DNA of 64,000 nucleotides from Aspidiotus rigidus (lineage: Eukaryota > Arthropoda > Insecta > Hemiptera > Diaspididae). Location of the stretch: the NCBI GenBank assembly GCA_035079385.1, contig JAVHKY010000062.1, positions 248,001-312,000 of the forward strand, written 5' to 3'. Position 1 is the stretch's first letter; each line of letters begins with the position of its first letter. The notes beneath the pieces are model-generated. The model saw nothing but the letters and a program-made list of their open reading frames with translations. It searched no databases and had not been told where the DNA came from. Made by a program: the position numbers and the translations under genes. Shown in pieces: positions 1 to 46,271 of this stretch.

Positions 1-655
1 ATACTCTACTTTTATTATTCATATTTTCTGATTTCCCGGAACAATAGCAACAATGTCGATTTATCTCTTATTATCACCTAAATTCTATTCTGTAAAAGCA
101 ACACTCAACCTACGTATAATCAAACAGAAATCCATCAAGAAATGAAAATTTGAACGTCGAATGTAATTATTATCAGGGCTTCGGATTTTATGCTTTAGCA
201 TATTTTTCTGTGATGTCTTAAATGACATCATTTTCAAAGATCTCCACAATTCATGAAATTTCCTGTCAAATGAGCCCCATTTGAAAAAGCATATTTGGCA
301 TATTTTGGGTAGTTTGAGCATATTTCAGCATATTGGAGCATTTTTTAGCATATTTCAGCAATATTTCTATAAATTCGCCCAAAATCGCAAAAAACAACAA
401 AAAAAACACACAATTCAAATTTTTCTGCAGAAATCAGCAAGCCAACGTTCAACTTGAATACGCGCTGACGAGAACAAATTGTAATATTTCCAAAACAACA
501 GAAATCATCATCATTTTCTTGTTGACTTTACTTGGATCTCAAAAAACAATGTACACCATTTTGATAGAATTTTATTTCTTCTGTAGAATGATACCCATGT
601 TGAAGAAGCATATTTTAGCATATTAGGACTGTAATCGTGATTACCGCAGTCTATA
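1..655. other. AT-rich non-genic sequence with short GCATATTT repeats
   Basis: I see no supported gene here. Copies of a short AGCATATTT-like word recur around 190-370 and again near 600-625, so this is probably decayed repeat DNA. The open frames on both strands are short, have no recognisable motif and are not flanked by convincing splice sites. Confidence 0.4.
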
Positions 656-828
656 TAAGGCACTACAGTACGATAAGTATGCTGGACTGATAACACAGAG
701 ACGACCTTTAGGTTATAAGGTACAAACACGTTTCACGTAACGTCGCGGAACTGACGAGTGTCGTCGGTACCCATCGGTTACATTCGCTGTCGCATGACGT
801 TACACGAGCCGTATTCTTACCTTATGGC

Positions 829-1694
829 TACAGACCTCTAAAAACATGGTGATGGGCGGTTATCGGTTATTTCAATATACCGGTTAAACGGTTTATTGGA
901 GATCGTTGTAACCGGTTAATCGGTTGAAAACGTTCAAATAAACCAGTTAACTGGTTAACTGGAAATCATTCTGATTGCTGTTAGTTCTCAAAAAATTCCG
1001 CTAGGAGCGCCAAGGTCTTCCACTTTTTTGCTCTCAAAATTGCAACAATTAAAAAAAGAAGAGAAGCAAGATCTCTTATGTGTTGATGATTGAAAAATAT
1101 CTTAATTGATAATCTACAATTCCCTCAGCCTCGTTCTTCAAAATTGTCAAATTATCAATTGAAATACACAATTGTTGAAAAATTTTAAATTTTGTCGGTT
1201 AATCGGTTTATGCGCTCTTATTAACCGGTTTTTCAGGTTAACTGTCAATCACAAATAAATCAGTTTTTCGGTCAATTTTATTCAAGAATAAACCGATTAA
1301 TCGGTTAATAACCGATAACCGCCCATCACTATAAAAACACAAGATCGCTAACTTCAATAGTTCGTTGGTTCCGCCACACGTACAAAAATCGCTGCAGTCA
1401 ACCTTCAGCACTTTAACACAGGCTTTTATGGAGAGTTGACACTAAAACTCATTTTCCCTCACAAATATTCAGTTTTTCAAAAAAATGAAGAGATGTGAAT
1501 TTATTCTGCATAAAATTCTTTTTCATATGCGCCTAATTTCGAGCGAATCCGTGAAATTTTTTCCTCCCATAAGAATACATTGAGTGCGACTTTACGACAT
1601 CTGGTGGGATAAACTATGAAAACGATTTCAGGGTACAAAAATTCAACACAGCGTATATGGCGAGTTAGCGATCTTGTGTTTCTAGGGGTCTGTA
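829..1694. mobile_element. hAT-type non-autonomous element, TIR TACAGACC..., family A copy 1
   Basis: The ends are TACAGACC and GGTCTGTA. The longer terminal inverted repeat includes ACACAAGATCGCTAACT at 1335-1351, mirrored near 1659-1676. The flanks CTTATGGC (821-828) and CTTATAGC (1695-1702) agree at 7 of 8 positions, as an aged 8-bp target-site duplication would. An 8-bp duplication points to the hAT superfamily. The left terminal repeat is interrupted by the insertion at 847-1331. A second copy lies at 53687-54043. Confidence 0.75.
847..1331. mobile_element. hAT-type MITE with TRGTGATGGGC ends and CGGTTA repeats
   Basis: The element begins TGGTGATGGGCGGTTATCGG and ends with the complement of TAGTGATGGGCGGTTATCGG. 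It is flanked by identical 8-bp copies of TAAAAACA at 839-846 and 1332-1339. Both the terminal sequence (resembling the YAGTGATGGGC ends of known hAT elements) and the 8-bp duplication fit the hAT superfamily. The interior is rich in CGGTTA/TAACCG words arranged as a large palindrome and has no open reading frame of note. Confidence 0.85.
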
Positions 1695-1746
1695 CTTATA
1701 GCCTAAAAGTCGTCTTCATATTATCAGTCCAGCGTACCTATCGTAC

Positions 1747-2048
1747 TATTCGGGCCCTACAACCGCTAGGTTCGCTGTAGTCGCGAAAATGGAACCGGGG
1801 TGAAGGAAAAATTGCATTTGTCTCAATGTAATTTCAATTTGAATTATCTTTGGAAAGAAGCAATTTTTTGAAAAAATTGAAAGAACTAAATTTGCTGATT
1901 ATAAAATTTCCTTTCAAATGAAATTATCAGTTTTGAAATACATTGAAATTTTATGAAAACAGTTACTACCCGCTCACCTCGATACCCGCAATGTCTATTA
2001 TGTACCCGGTTGCGTTATCAGCGAAGCTAGCGCTGTTGGGCCCGAATA
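1747..2048. mobile_element. Palindromic MITE with TTCGGGCCC ends, copy 1
   Basis: The ends read TATTCGGGCCCTACAACCG and, in reverse, GGGCCCGAATA. The element interrupts the right terminal repeat of the outer element at 656-2056. The flanking TA on each side is compatible with a TA target duplication (Tc1/mariner type), but this is weak evidence. A full second copy in the opposite orientation is at 58272-58574. Confidence 0.65.
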
Positions 2049-2116
2049 GTGCCTTAGTCTATGCGCCTTGATCAATGAATGATTCCAAACAAACAAGTTA
2101 CGCAGTTGGCAGCAGT

Positions 2117-2304
2117 CAAGGTGTTTGAAAAGAGGTGTGCTCAGCTCAATGTAAACAACAAGGCGCTACATCAGCTGATCTCCATTTAAAACAATCGGAA
2201 CCGGATGACGTCACTCGGTTCCGCGTCCCATGTATTTTTAAACGTGCATGCGGGTTGCGTTTTGCTTACAATCGAACTGAGCACACCTCTTTTCAAACAC
2301 CTTG
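2117..2304. mobile_element. 188-bp MITE with perfect terminal repeats and 9-bp target duplication
   Basis: The terminal repeats CAAGGTGTTTGAAAAGAGGT... and their complement at the right end are perfect over about 28 bp. The flanks are identical 9-bp copies of GGCAGCAGT (2108-2116 and 2305-2313). A 9-bp duplication is typical of Mutator-like elements; no transposase is encoded. The perfect repeats and flanks suggest recent insertion. Confidence 0.85.
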
Positions 2305-2309
2305 GGCAG

Positions 2310-2521
2310 CAGTGAACTCAATTTGTAGTATGAGACTAGCTGGAACGCGCGCTGAACAAAGAAAAGAGAGAGAAAGAAGATATTCTGATCCACCGGGCTC
2401 CATCCTTTCATGCACGCTTAACAAAAAAAGACAGAGAAAAGAGATATTCTGTTATTTCGTTTCACGTTTTCTGTTCAGCGCGCATTCCAGCTAGTCTCAT
2501 ACTACAAACTGAGTTCACTGA
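2310..2521. repeat. Inverted repeat with about 48-bp arms
   Basis: The arm at 2310-2357, starting CAGTGAACTCAATTTGTAGT, is repeated in reverse complement at 2473-2521 with only a few mismatches. The spacer holds A/G-rich sequence with two copies of an AAAGAGATATTCTG-like word. It is probably another non-autonomous DNA transposon whose left flank was used as the target by the 188-bp MITE just upstream. Confidence 0.6.
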
Positions 2522-5500
2522 GGCAGTAGTACAAGCACAAGCACACTCATTTGCAATCTTAAATTCCTTAGGTTCGCATCGTTACATACAGCGCTATTAA
2601 AGATTGGAACTCGAACTAAATGCTGAAGAAGGAAAAAAAAAGCGATTGCAAGAGTGGTTCTTGACTCCTACAAGCAAGAACCTAAAAAATCATAGAAGTA
2701 GGAGAAGAATGAATCATAGTGGGAACGGGAAGCTGAAACTTGGCTCCAATAAACAATTTATTACAAGCTATACATTTCAAAAAGAACCATTGTTCTAAGA
2801 GAATTTTTCAATTGAATAGAATTTTTCAAAATATTGCTTGTGCTATAGGGTACCTACAGAAATGTAACAGCGTTGGTGGAGAGCAAACAACTTAGACTTA
2901 GATTGCAACAAACGTAGTGGAATCTTGATAGGTGAGGATGAGTCATGATGACTATACAATGTATTCTCTTTTGGCTCTTCTTTCTTGGGATTTGCTATGT
3001 TCACTGAATGTCGTTACCAGCTACCACGAATCCCTTCTTTCTTAATGAAAATTTGAATGGAAAGCCACCTAATAGAGTTTTGAAATTGTTAGAGTAGACT
3101 CAGCTCCAACTTCTGTATATCTCAATTTTTAAAATTGATTGATCAAATGAAACCCAGAGCACAGCATTAATTTTTAAATCGCTTCTTTCTTCTAAAATTT
3201 AAATTCAAGCTTCAAAGCTCAAATTTTTCACAAAACTCTCTCCCCAGAAACTGAGCAATTAAAATCATTCAGTTCTGTTTTTCTTCGTCTCCTCTCACCA
3301 ACCATCTACTCAAAGTTACTAGGTAGGCAAGCCCTACGGTGGATGGCAAAACTAGGAATGAATACCTACTTAAAAACGGAAAAAAACGGTAGACGGTGTG
3401 TAGTACTTGGTCCAAAAATTTTCATTTCTTGAAAAGGTTTATTTCCTCCATTCTCATAATATTCTTAACCTTCCTCCGTAGCTTCTTCGTTCTAAATTCA
3501 GATTAAATTCGATAGGTATCATAGTTCATTCTATGAAACCCTTCATAAGAGGTGAGAAAAATTGAAGAAAAAATTTTCATTCGTCGTTTTATGACGTTTA
3601 AATATTATGTCGTGTTTAGCTGAAATTGATACTTTTCTTTATTAGACGTGAATTTTAAGAAAATAATGTAGAAAACTGGTATTGTTCAGAAGTAAATATG
3701 TTTCTCTCTTTTCGCTTCGCTTCTCCTTTTTCTTTCGTGGTGTATCTTCAATTATTCCTCCGAAGGTATTATTTTTCGTAGTTTGAATAGGTACGCGTGA
3801 GGAGAGTGATAAATGTGTAATGAAGGGTCCAGAAAGCGCGCAATCAGTACAATCTAGCTGCTAAAAAATATAGTTTATCCAGAATCATCCGGAAATAGGT
3901 AGGTACAGCAAAATATTAAAACCTAACGTGGGTGTTGAGACTTCACTGGTAAAGTACCTACAATCCGTAGGTGTGAATGATTCAGGTACGGTACAGAATT
4001 TGGTTTCGTCTCCTCGGTTCTTGCTGCCCAAGATCTAACATTAAAAATAAAAGTATTTTTTGTGAGTAAATACTAGCACGCGTGGTCTGGACAAGTAAGC
4101 ATGAAATGGCGAGAAGCGACAAAGGTATCAATGAAGAACAAGGTCATAAGTTTAAAGGAGGGAGACCCGACAACTTTCAAGGCAGCTGATGGTACATAAC
4201 GCTCTGCAGTGATCGGATAGATGATGAGATTTGTAAATGACTTCAGTGTGTATAATGCGCGTCGTATTTATCTTTCATTCTGTGTCGCACCAAATCAACT
4301 TAGAAGCATAGTAAAAATCGTTCTTTTGTACTTCCTGTTAGCCGAATTTTAATCATCGCTTGAGTCTTTTTTTTTTTTTTATAAAAGTAGAAACAGATGA
4401 TTCCAAAACTGTTATGAAGAACTTGTACAGTAACCTACAGTCTTATACGGACCATTCACGAAGACTTGGGGTTTCAGTATCAATATTCAAATGATGTGTA
4501 AAGTGTAGAAAAGTCTTCGAAAAACTAGGAAATTTCAATGATAGTAAGTAAAAATCTCAATATTGAACTATTTTGCGAGGAGTTTCACTACTTCATGGGT
4601 CTAATCTTCAACATGACCTACACCAAAGATTATGGCAATGGAGTACAAAAGACAATTTTCAAGTCATCAACCGTTTCGTGAAGAGGATGCTGTTTGCCGT
4701 TTGTTCTAATCTTATTTGTCCCTAAATGTACGTATTCAATTTTGAGTGAACATTTGTGAAAATAATCGGGTAAGTTGCAAGCAATATGCGACTGAACGAT
4801 TTTAAAATGGGTTCACAAAAAAATAAATCATTAATTGGTGCCTATAATAATATCGTAATGACGAAATGAGTTACTGACAGTCAGCTTTCTCGAATGTTAA
4901 AAAGTACAGAAAAATACGTAGATATCTGAAATTTTAGTTTGATTAATCATCCATGATTCGATCCAACCTTATATGGTTGCTTGATTACGAATCATTTTAC
5001 GCGCGTATTACACCACATTCGATGACTACCAGGTTAACAAGCTTACCTCGGCGAGGTTCATTGGTAGCCCACGAGCTTTGTTTTTATAGGTATCGTATAG
5101 GTAAAGAAGAGTAGGTTGTGATGATTTAAATCCGTTAATACTCATTATCTAACTAGTAGGTAGGCCTAAATGTGAATTTCTTTTTCAATTTTTGACTTGA
5201 ATTATTTTTCGTACAGACTTACACTAGTCTTGTAAAATGCGTGTGTAACCAACAATCGTATTTTTCATTCATCTTTTGAAATGATGTATAAGTATTGAGT
5301 ACTCAGTATCAATAAGAGTGTGAAAATTTCTCAATAATTACCTAAAACTCTACGATATATCCTAATTTGCTCGACAATTTTTGACTATTGAAGAAGAAAT
5401 CTTTTTTCCTTCTGTTTTTCGTGAATTCATTGGCGGACGATTATTTTGAGCACAAACAATAATCCATTTTAAAAATTCAAGTCGTTATTACTAAATAAAG

Positions 5501-6786
5501 TTTTTAGGCTTTAAGGTACTTACGTTCAATTTCCTGGTTTATTACCTCTAGATTTCTTAAAAATACTGTCACACTAAAGAAAGTACATAGGTACTGAAAA
5601 TTTTAGTTGTACAAAAGTTTGCGATAGAGTATTATTTAGAATACGATTACACATTGTCCATTCTATTGCGAAAAAAAAAACTCATGATACTCAGTAAACA
5701 ACATAAAGGGACTAATTCTCTTTTTTACAGAAGGTGGATAAAATGTATTGCCGTCTTTTTTAAGCACATGGGGTGAAAAATAGTAGACTATGCTACCAGT
5801 GCAAGAAATTTGCGGTTGCAGATGAGTGCCTTGTTTAGAAAACGAGGCGTAGCCGAGTGAGGTAAATTGCATGAGTTGATCGCAAATTTCGAGCACAAGT
5901 TGCATATTACATTTTTTTTATCTACCTACTTGAAAAGTGATTGTACGGAAAAAGTTTTTGGTTGTATGGTTTTGTTTTAACTATGAAGAATGACGTCACT
6001 TTATGTGCTTTAGTGCATTTTCAAAAATTATTGCACTGCTTCGGGCGTACGTCTGTGTTCTTCAGTCTTCATGAAATAAAAAATGTCTTCTAGTACGCTT
6101 AATTGATGTATAAGGAGGTACTTTTTGAGTAGGTATCAGAAAAAAATTGCATTATTTTTCACGTGAGTAACTGTGATAATCTTGCAAGATTCCTCACTCT
6201 AAATATCTGCTATTTTATTAATGAATTGAGCGATTTTTATGACACTGAACGCTACTCTCATTTAAATGAGAAAAAAGTTATACTTGAATGTTTTTTCTGA
6301 GATTCTTGGGATTCTTTTCCCTAGTTCGTTTTGAACATTTTAAATTACGTACAATATATCTATTCTTACCAATACGCCTCGGTTGAATATTGATGGGACA
6401 ATTGGAAACATTAGCGATGTTCAACGAATTTCAGAAGTACCGGTAACTATACCTACCTACATTAGTCAATATAGGTACCCATCCGAATTACATTCAGTTC
6501 AAAATCATTTTTGTGCACATTCACGTCGTCTTACTCGCCTGCTTCAATTTCTTGAAATATTTTGTACCGGTATGATTTTCTTTCCACATACTCATTCAAT
6601 ATTATTATCATTGTTCTCTCTATTCTATTATCGAAATAAAATTAAACTTTACGACTTAAAAAAATAATAATAATAATAATAATAATTATTGATCTTCTAC
6701 TCGAATAACAACTTGCAATTAATATTTTTGCTCATCAACCCGTAATTGATTATAAAGGATAATGAATTTTACATGTTTTGTTGCAG
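2522..6786. other. Upstream region of the TEP gene; no gene recognised
   Basis: About 4.3 kb of AT-rich DNA without a supported coding exon on either strand. The first TEP coding exon has a good splice acceptor at 6785-6786 just before its start codon, so at least one non-coding 5' exon and the promoter should lie in this stretch or further left. I could not place them from sequence alone. Confidence 0.45.
6664..6688. repeat. (ATA)n microsatellite
   Basis: About eight uninterrupted ATA/TAA units lie about 100 bp before the acceptor of the first TEP coding exon. Confidence 0.9.
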
Positions 6787-6797
6787 ACACATTAAAT

Positions 6798-41361
<34,564 letters not shown>

Positions 41362-41600
41362 TGATCAAATAGCTACATCACATAGTCGATAGGTAGGTAA
41401 CCTTTCAAACTAAAAATACTAAAACTGCAAAATTACTCATTTCAATGAGGCTTTTTTCAAAATTTTTCCTATTTTTCTTTCTCTTGTGAGTTTAAGAATT
41501 TTTCACACTTTGTATACTATAATCTTGTACCATAGTACTTGGAAACCTAAGCACATTAGGATAACCAGTTGATCAAACTTTCACAATATTAATATCAATA

Positions 41601-41760
<160 letters not shown>

Positions 41761-41942
41761 ATTATGATGATGTATTATCATTATTATTAGGTATTATTAT
41801 TACAGTGACTACCTACCTACTTAGAATTACTCTCGATTTTAGTGATATTATTACTATAGCTATATATTATTGCTACATATTTTTTGCCTTCTTTCCCTTG
41901 TGTATGTATATTTCACATCCTTCTTTTGTAAGTCTGAATTTG

Positions 41943-41948
41943 AATAAA
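41943..41948 (+). terminator. Candidate poly(A) signal of the TEP gene
   Basis: An AATAAA lies about 580 bp after the TEP stop codon, downstream of the (TTA)n tract. The 3' end is not proven. Confidence 0.4.
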
Positions 41949-43113
41949 CATTTCAATTAATTTTATATCAGAAGATCATTTCCTACATCTCGCAAGAACC
42001 AAAAAAGGAGAGGGTATTTTTATTTTTTGGAATATTCATTGTACGTAATTAGGATGTACTTATATAGGACTTTCTGAATCTCATGTAGCATTGCAAATCA
42101 CGGACCAAAAATTGGCGACCCGTGGTCTGCATTTGGATTATTTTTTCATTTATGATTGATTTGATCCGAATCGTTCACAGTAAGTATGGCACCTTCTAAC
42201 ATTGTTGCTCATGAAGCATACTTGTTTTTTGCCTCAGAGTTTCAAATCTAAAAAATGATGAGAACAGAATTTATTTGTCTATTAATTTTCTATCAAACGG
42301 TACTATTTTCAGAATTTTACAAAAATGTAACATTAATTCCATAAAAAAGGAAATCACAGGAGGAAAAAATTTCATTCTCGTCAATTTTTAATATTGAGCA
42401 GCGGTTTTTTAGGAAATACGGAAAAAAAAGAGTCAACCCCGTAAGACAATGTTGAAATAGGCTGTGAACTGGTTAGCGTACGGCTGTATGCGCAACAAGA
42501 TACAGTGGACCAGCAGTTTTCAATGTTTATTAGCGTTTTGTAAGATAGCCCTCCTGTTTTTCTAGTGCGCTAGTACTTCATAATTTTAACGCAATTCAGA
42601 GGAGAGCATTTATCATATATGAAATGACAAATTAATAAAGCTCCAATTTTTCAGATTGTAGTTTTTCTGTTGTTTCATCAATGAAATTCACACACTTGTA
42701 CCAATCATCTGAAAGATACAGTTTGCCTGATCATCGATTTGGTTATACGTCAATTTCAAACTGGTTTGAAAATATCGCTACCTTACAAAGTAGTACAAAG
42801 TAGAATGGACGTATCCTTGAAATAATGATCATCAGAAAGGGTCTTTGGGTAACGGTCTTCAAAATAGCGATCAGCTGATAAGAGTTTTTGCGCTCAATCA
42901 ACAACAAGAATGCACAAAACGTAAAATTTTTATCCTCGCTCGTTCTCAATGGGCATGACTCATGAACATAAATGCTTTATTGTTCAAAGCTGACATGAAT
43001 TTGCTACAATATGTACTAGGTTGACAGATTTTAGTTTTAGCCAATAAATATGGTATCTATTCTTGTCATTTCATCCGAAATGATGTTTGAGAGATTGCGC
43101 ATAAGATGATTCG
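41949..43113. other. Intergenic sequence; no gene recognised
   Basis: AT-rich DNA with only short, unsupported frames. The segment around 42095-42150 (CGGACCAAAAATTGGCGACC) resembles one at about 12070-12110 in the TEP intron, so an unnamed dispersed repeat is present. Confidence 0.45.
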
Positions 43114-43231
43114 GACCCTTTTTAGCCAACATGATAACAATCTGGAGAAATGTTCCTTTACTATGAGCAAAGATACTCCTTTTCCCCAGATTGTTATCAT
43201 GTCGCTTGGTTGGGTTTGGCTAAAAAGGGTC
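43114..43231. mobile_element. Short MITE (family G), copy 2
   Basis: Ends GACCCTTTTTAGCCAA and its complement bound 118 bp. The inner arms AACATGATAACAATCTGG pair with CCAGATTGTTATCATGTC. Related to 34976-35112. Confidence 0.8.
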
Positions 43232-43615
43232 TATTTTTGGTTCTAATCAAAGATAACACTGTTCAAAATTTTTCCATTCGGACTGGGCATATTGTAGGTG
43301 CGCCAGCGTTGATTCACAAAAGTAATATGCGTATTGAAAAAGGGTATTTCAATTGTACAAATTTACTTTATTAGTTGCTTTTACAACAGTACTTTCGGGT
43401 GTTATCCCATCATCAGTTGTGTCGCAACTGGAGAACAAGGCCTTAACCATGAGTTTTTATAGTATAACACTGTGATCTTATTGGCCATAACAATGCTGTG
43501 TTGTGATTGGTTCACTCCTTAGAAACTTATTCTTACAATAATATGACATTGTGTTCTTATTGGCTAAAACATACTGCTTTGTGATTGGTTCAATCTATAA
43601 GGCTTTCACACTTTG

Positions 43616-43688
43616 ATATTTAAATGAAATAACGAGGCTTTTCCCGCACCGGCGGTGCGGGAAAAGCCTCGTTATTTCATTTAAATAT
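43616..43688. repeat. Perfect hairpin with 35-bp arms
   Basis: AACGAGGCTTTTCCCGCACC and its complement face each other across a 3-base loop, GGC. The following bases (TCCTTGCACG) match the tail after the larger hairpin at 31192-31420, so both are probably the same kind of Penelope-like terminal structure. Confidence 0.85.
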
Positions 43689-44256
43689 TATATTTATCCT
43701 TGCACGCGAAAAATTCGTCCACCTTCACTTTCACACTTTGAGTTTTTAATGCGGATAGTATAAGCGTTTGTCTGATTTGTTATCAAACTTGTAGTCAAAC
43801 AAAAATTCAAGTTTTTATTTTCCAATAATTTTTGTAATTTTGTGGAGTATATTTACATTTTACCATCCCATAAAGATACAAAAAATTAAAATTTGCACGA
43901 AACTTCCAAGAATTTTGTCAATTTTTCAATCTGAATTTCCTCGTTTTGATAATATGACTACGTGTATGATAAGAAAAATGTAAACAAACGCCATGTGTGA
44001 AAGGCTTATTTTCCTAAATGCTGCGTTTCCATCGGCTACCTGGATTCCTGCCGTCTCATTGGTTGGTTCTATTCTTCTTCTCTTGTCCAATCACCAGGCC
44101 GAATAATTTTTTGCTGTCAAACATTGTTCAAGAGGCAGGCTTTCTCCCTCTTGGCTTTTGCAATCTTCATTTGTTCGTAGGGTTTTCTTCTCTTTGTGCG
44201 ATTCTCTACGTGTATGACTTCAAATATTCCCTCTCCATCGTGGCTTTCCTCGTGAC

Positions 44257-44517
44257 CTTAGACCATATAGTAACATGGACCGCCGATTCAATACGTAAAC
44301 GACGTTATCAGTTGTCGGAAGACTGGCGGCAGAAAATAAGACGGACGGGTCTAACATAGACGGTTCGGTAACCGACGGGGTAAGGATGATTATAAGCCAC
44401 GCCCGTTGATACGTTTAACGCCGTGCTACGATAAAGACCCGTCCGTCTTATTTCGTCTACAGTGTTCCGACGTACTTCTTATCACTATTGGCAGTCTATG
44501 TTACTATATGGTCTAAG
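44257..44517. mobile_element. 261-bp hAT-type MITE, family D copy 1
   Basis: The ends CTTAGACCATATAGTAACAT and complement are flanked by exact 8-bp copies of CTCGTGAC (44249-44256 and 44518-44525). The plus-strand sister copy near 46055-46075 shows the equivalent Penelope sequence uninterrupted, which proves the insertion and the duplication. Confidence 0.93.
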
Positions 44518-45640
44518 CTCGTGACAGTGTTTCCCAAACAGTGACTTGCCATCTTCTTTCTCCCTCGATGTTTTGTGCTCCTTTCTCCTGATCTCAAACT
44601 TTCTCCCAGTCTCACCGATATAGATCCCCTCACACTGATCACAACTGAGTGTGTACACTCTGCTCAAGCTTTCCTTGTCCTTTTGTTCCGTCTGGTCATT
44701 GCTGATTCTCTTCACCATGGGTTGGTTATTCTGGATACCCACATTTACATCGTAGCCATTGAACGCCTTTATCACCTTGTTTGTGTACTTGCCTATATAT
44801 GGTATCGATCCGGAGTACTTTCTCATTATGCTATCATGGGTTCCCTACTTTGTTTCCATTTTCTCAAAGACTCCATCCACCACACGTCTGTGGTAGCCAT
44901 TGGCTTCTGCAATCTGCTGTACTATCTCGATCTCTTCCCTCTTCTCTTTGTTGTTCTTGAGGATAGAAATTGCCTGATAGCAGTAGTTCTGGATTACCTC
45001 TAACTTGTGCCTGGGGTGGTGGTAGGAGTCATTTGGGATGATGGTGTCAGTATGCGTCGGCTTCCTGTAGATTTTGTATTCTATCCTATTGTTCCCCATT
45101 GTGAGTGTAAGGTCTAAATAGTTGATGGTCTCATTGCCTTTTTCCACTGTGAATTTGATGCTCTCATTCACCGCGTTCATTTCTAAAAAAAAAATGGATC
45201 CACCAACTATCAGTGCCTGACCAACCAATTAGGATATCATCTACATATCTGGCCCAGTGTTTGATCGAGTTTCTGAACTTGCTGCCCTTCAATATCTTGT
45301 TTTCCATATCATTCATGAATATCTCCGCCAGTATTGGTGACAGCGGTGATCCCATCACGAGTCCCCTTTCCTGACTGTAGAACCTGTTATTGAAGCGGCA
45401 GTAGTTCTAGCTCAAGATCTCCTCCACTATGTTGGCGTACTTTGACCCATCGGGGTTCCCATGGTATCTGTCGTTTTTGAGCAGAGTGAGTAGTTTCTCC
45501 TTCTCCATTACCACTACCGTGCTGCCCTTGTCCACCTTTGTCAAAATAAGGTTGTTCTGTCGGATCTTCTTTTGTAGATTTGTGACCTTCCTTTGCATTA
45601 TTTGCGTTCTGTCATAGGTTCGGCACATAGTGGAAATGGA
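44485..45640 (-). pseudogene. Penelope-like reverse transcriptase/GIY-YIG fragments, minus copy
   Basis: Reading downward: an N-terminal segment with ILTKVDKGSTVVVMEKEKLL (about 45590-45470), the palm motifs GSPLSPILAEIFM and HWARYVDDILIGWSG (about 45350-45230), the thumb part INYLDLTLT (about 45110), then YTLSCDQCEGIYIGETGRKF (about 44660-44600), the GIY-YIG endonuclease with its catalytic-region Tyr and Arg. Frameshifts and the MITE at 44257-44517 break the frame, so it is inactive. Confidence 0.8.
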
Positions 45641-46271
45641 GAAGGAGGAACTTCTCATTCTGCTCAAAAACAATAGATACCATGGGAACCCCGACCGCAG
45701 ACGTGTGGTGGATTGAGTCTTTGGGAAAGTGGAAACAAAGAAAAGAACCCATGATAGCATAGTGAGAAAGTACTCCGGATCGATACCATATATAGGCAAG
45801 TACACAAACAAGGTGATAAAGGCGTTCAATGGCTACAATGTAAATGTGGGTATCCAGAGTAACCAACCCATGGTGAAGAGAATCAGCAATGACCAGACGG
45901 AACAAAAGGACAAGGAAAGCTTGAGCAGAGTGTACAAGCTCAGTTGTGAACAGTGCGAGAGGATCTATATCGGTGAGACTGGGAGAAAGTTTGAGATCAG
46001 GAGAAAGGAGCACAAAACGTCGAGGGAGAAAGAAGATGGCAAGTCACTGTTTAGGAAACACTGTAACGAAGAAAACCACTATGGAGAGGGAATATTTGAA
46101 GTCATACACGTGGAGAATCGCACAAAGAGAAGAAAACTCTGGGAACAAATGAAGATTGCAAACGCCAAGAGGAAGAAAGCCTGCCTCTTGAACAATGTAA
46201 TCACATTTGACAGCGAAAGATTATTTGGTCTGGTGATTGGACAAAAGAAGAAGAATAGAACCAACCAATGA
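45637..46271 (+). pseudogene. Penelope-like GIY-YIG fragment, plus copy
   Basis: An open frame at 45729-46271 encodes YIGKYTNKVIKAFNGYNVNV, the Cys pair in LSCEQCERIYIGETGRKFEI, and the end of a GIY-YIG domain. Just before it, about 20 codons resembling EKEELLILLKNNRYHGNPD are joined directly to the thumb region, so the reverse transcriptase core has been deleted. It mirrors the minus copy on the left. Confidence 0.8.

Larger units (their letters stand above)
656..2056. mobile_element. Outer inverted-repeat element carrying nested insertions
   Basis: The left end (656-691, reading AAGGCACTACAGTACGATAA) is matched in reverse complement by 1718-1746 and then 2049-2056. The right end is split by a second element at 1747-2048. 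The interior also carries the hAT-like element at 829-1694, which itself carries another at 847-1331. No coding capacity is visible, so this is a non-autonomous DNA transposon or foldback element. The exact outer boundaries are uncertain by a few bases. Confidence 0.6.

Noticed and set aside
85..729. Three short frames at the left edge
   Set aside because: No domain, no splice support, and overlap with AT-rich repeats.
44018..45003. Plus-strand frames of 113 and 142 codons
   Set aside because: They are the antisense of the minus-strand Penelope reverse transcriptase and the inserted MITE.
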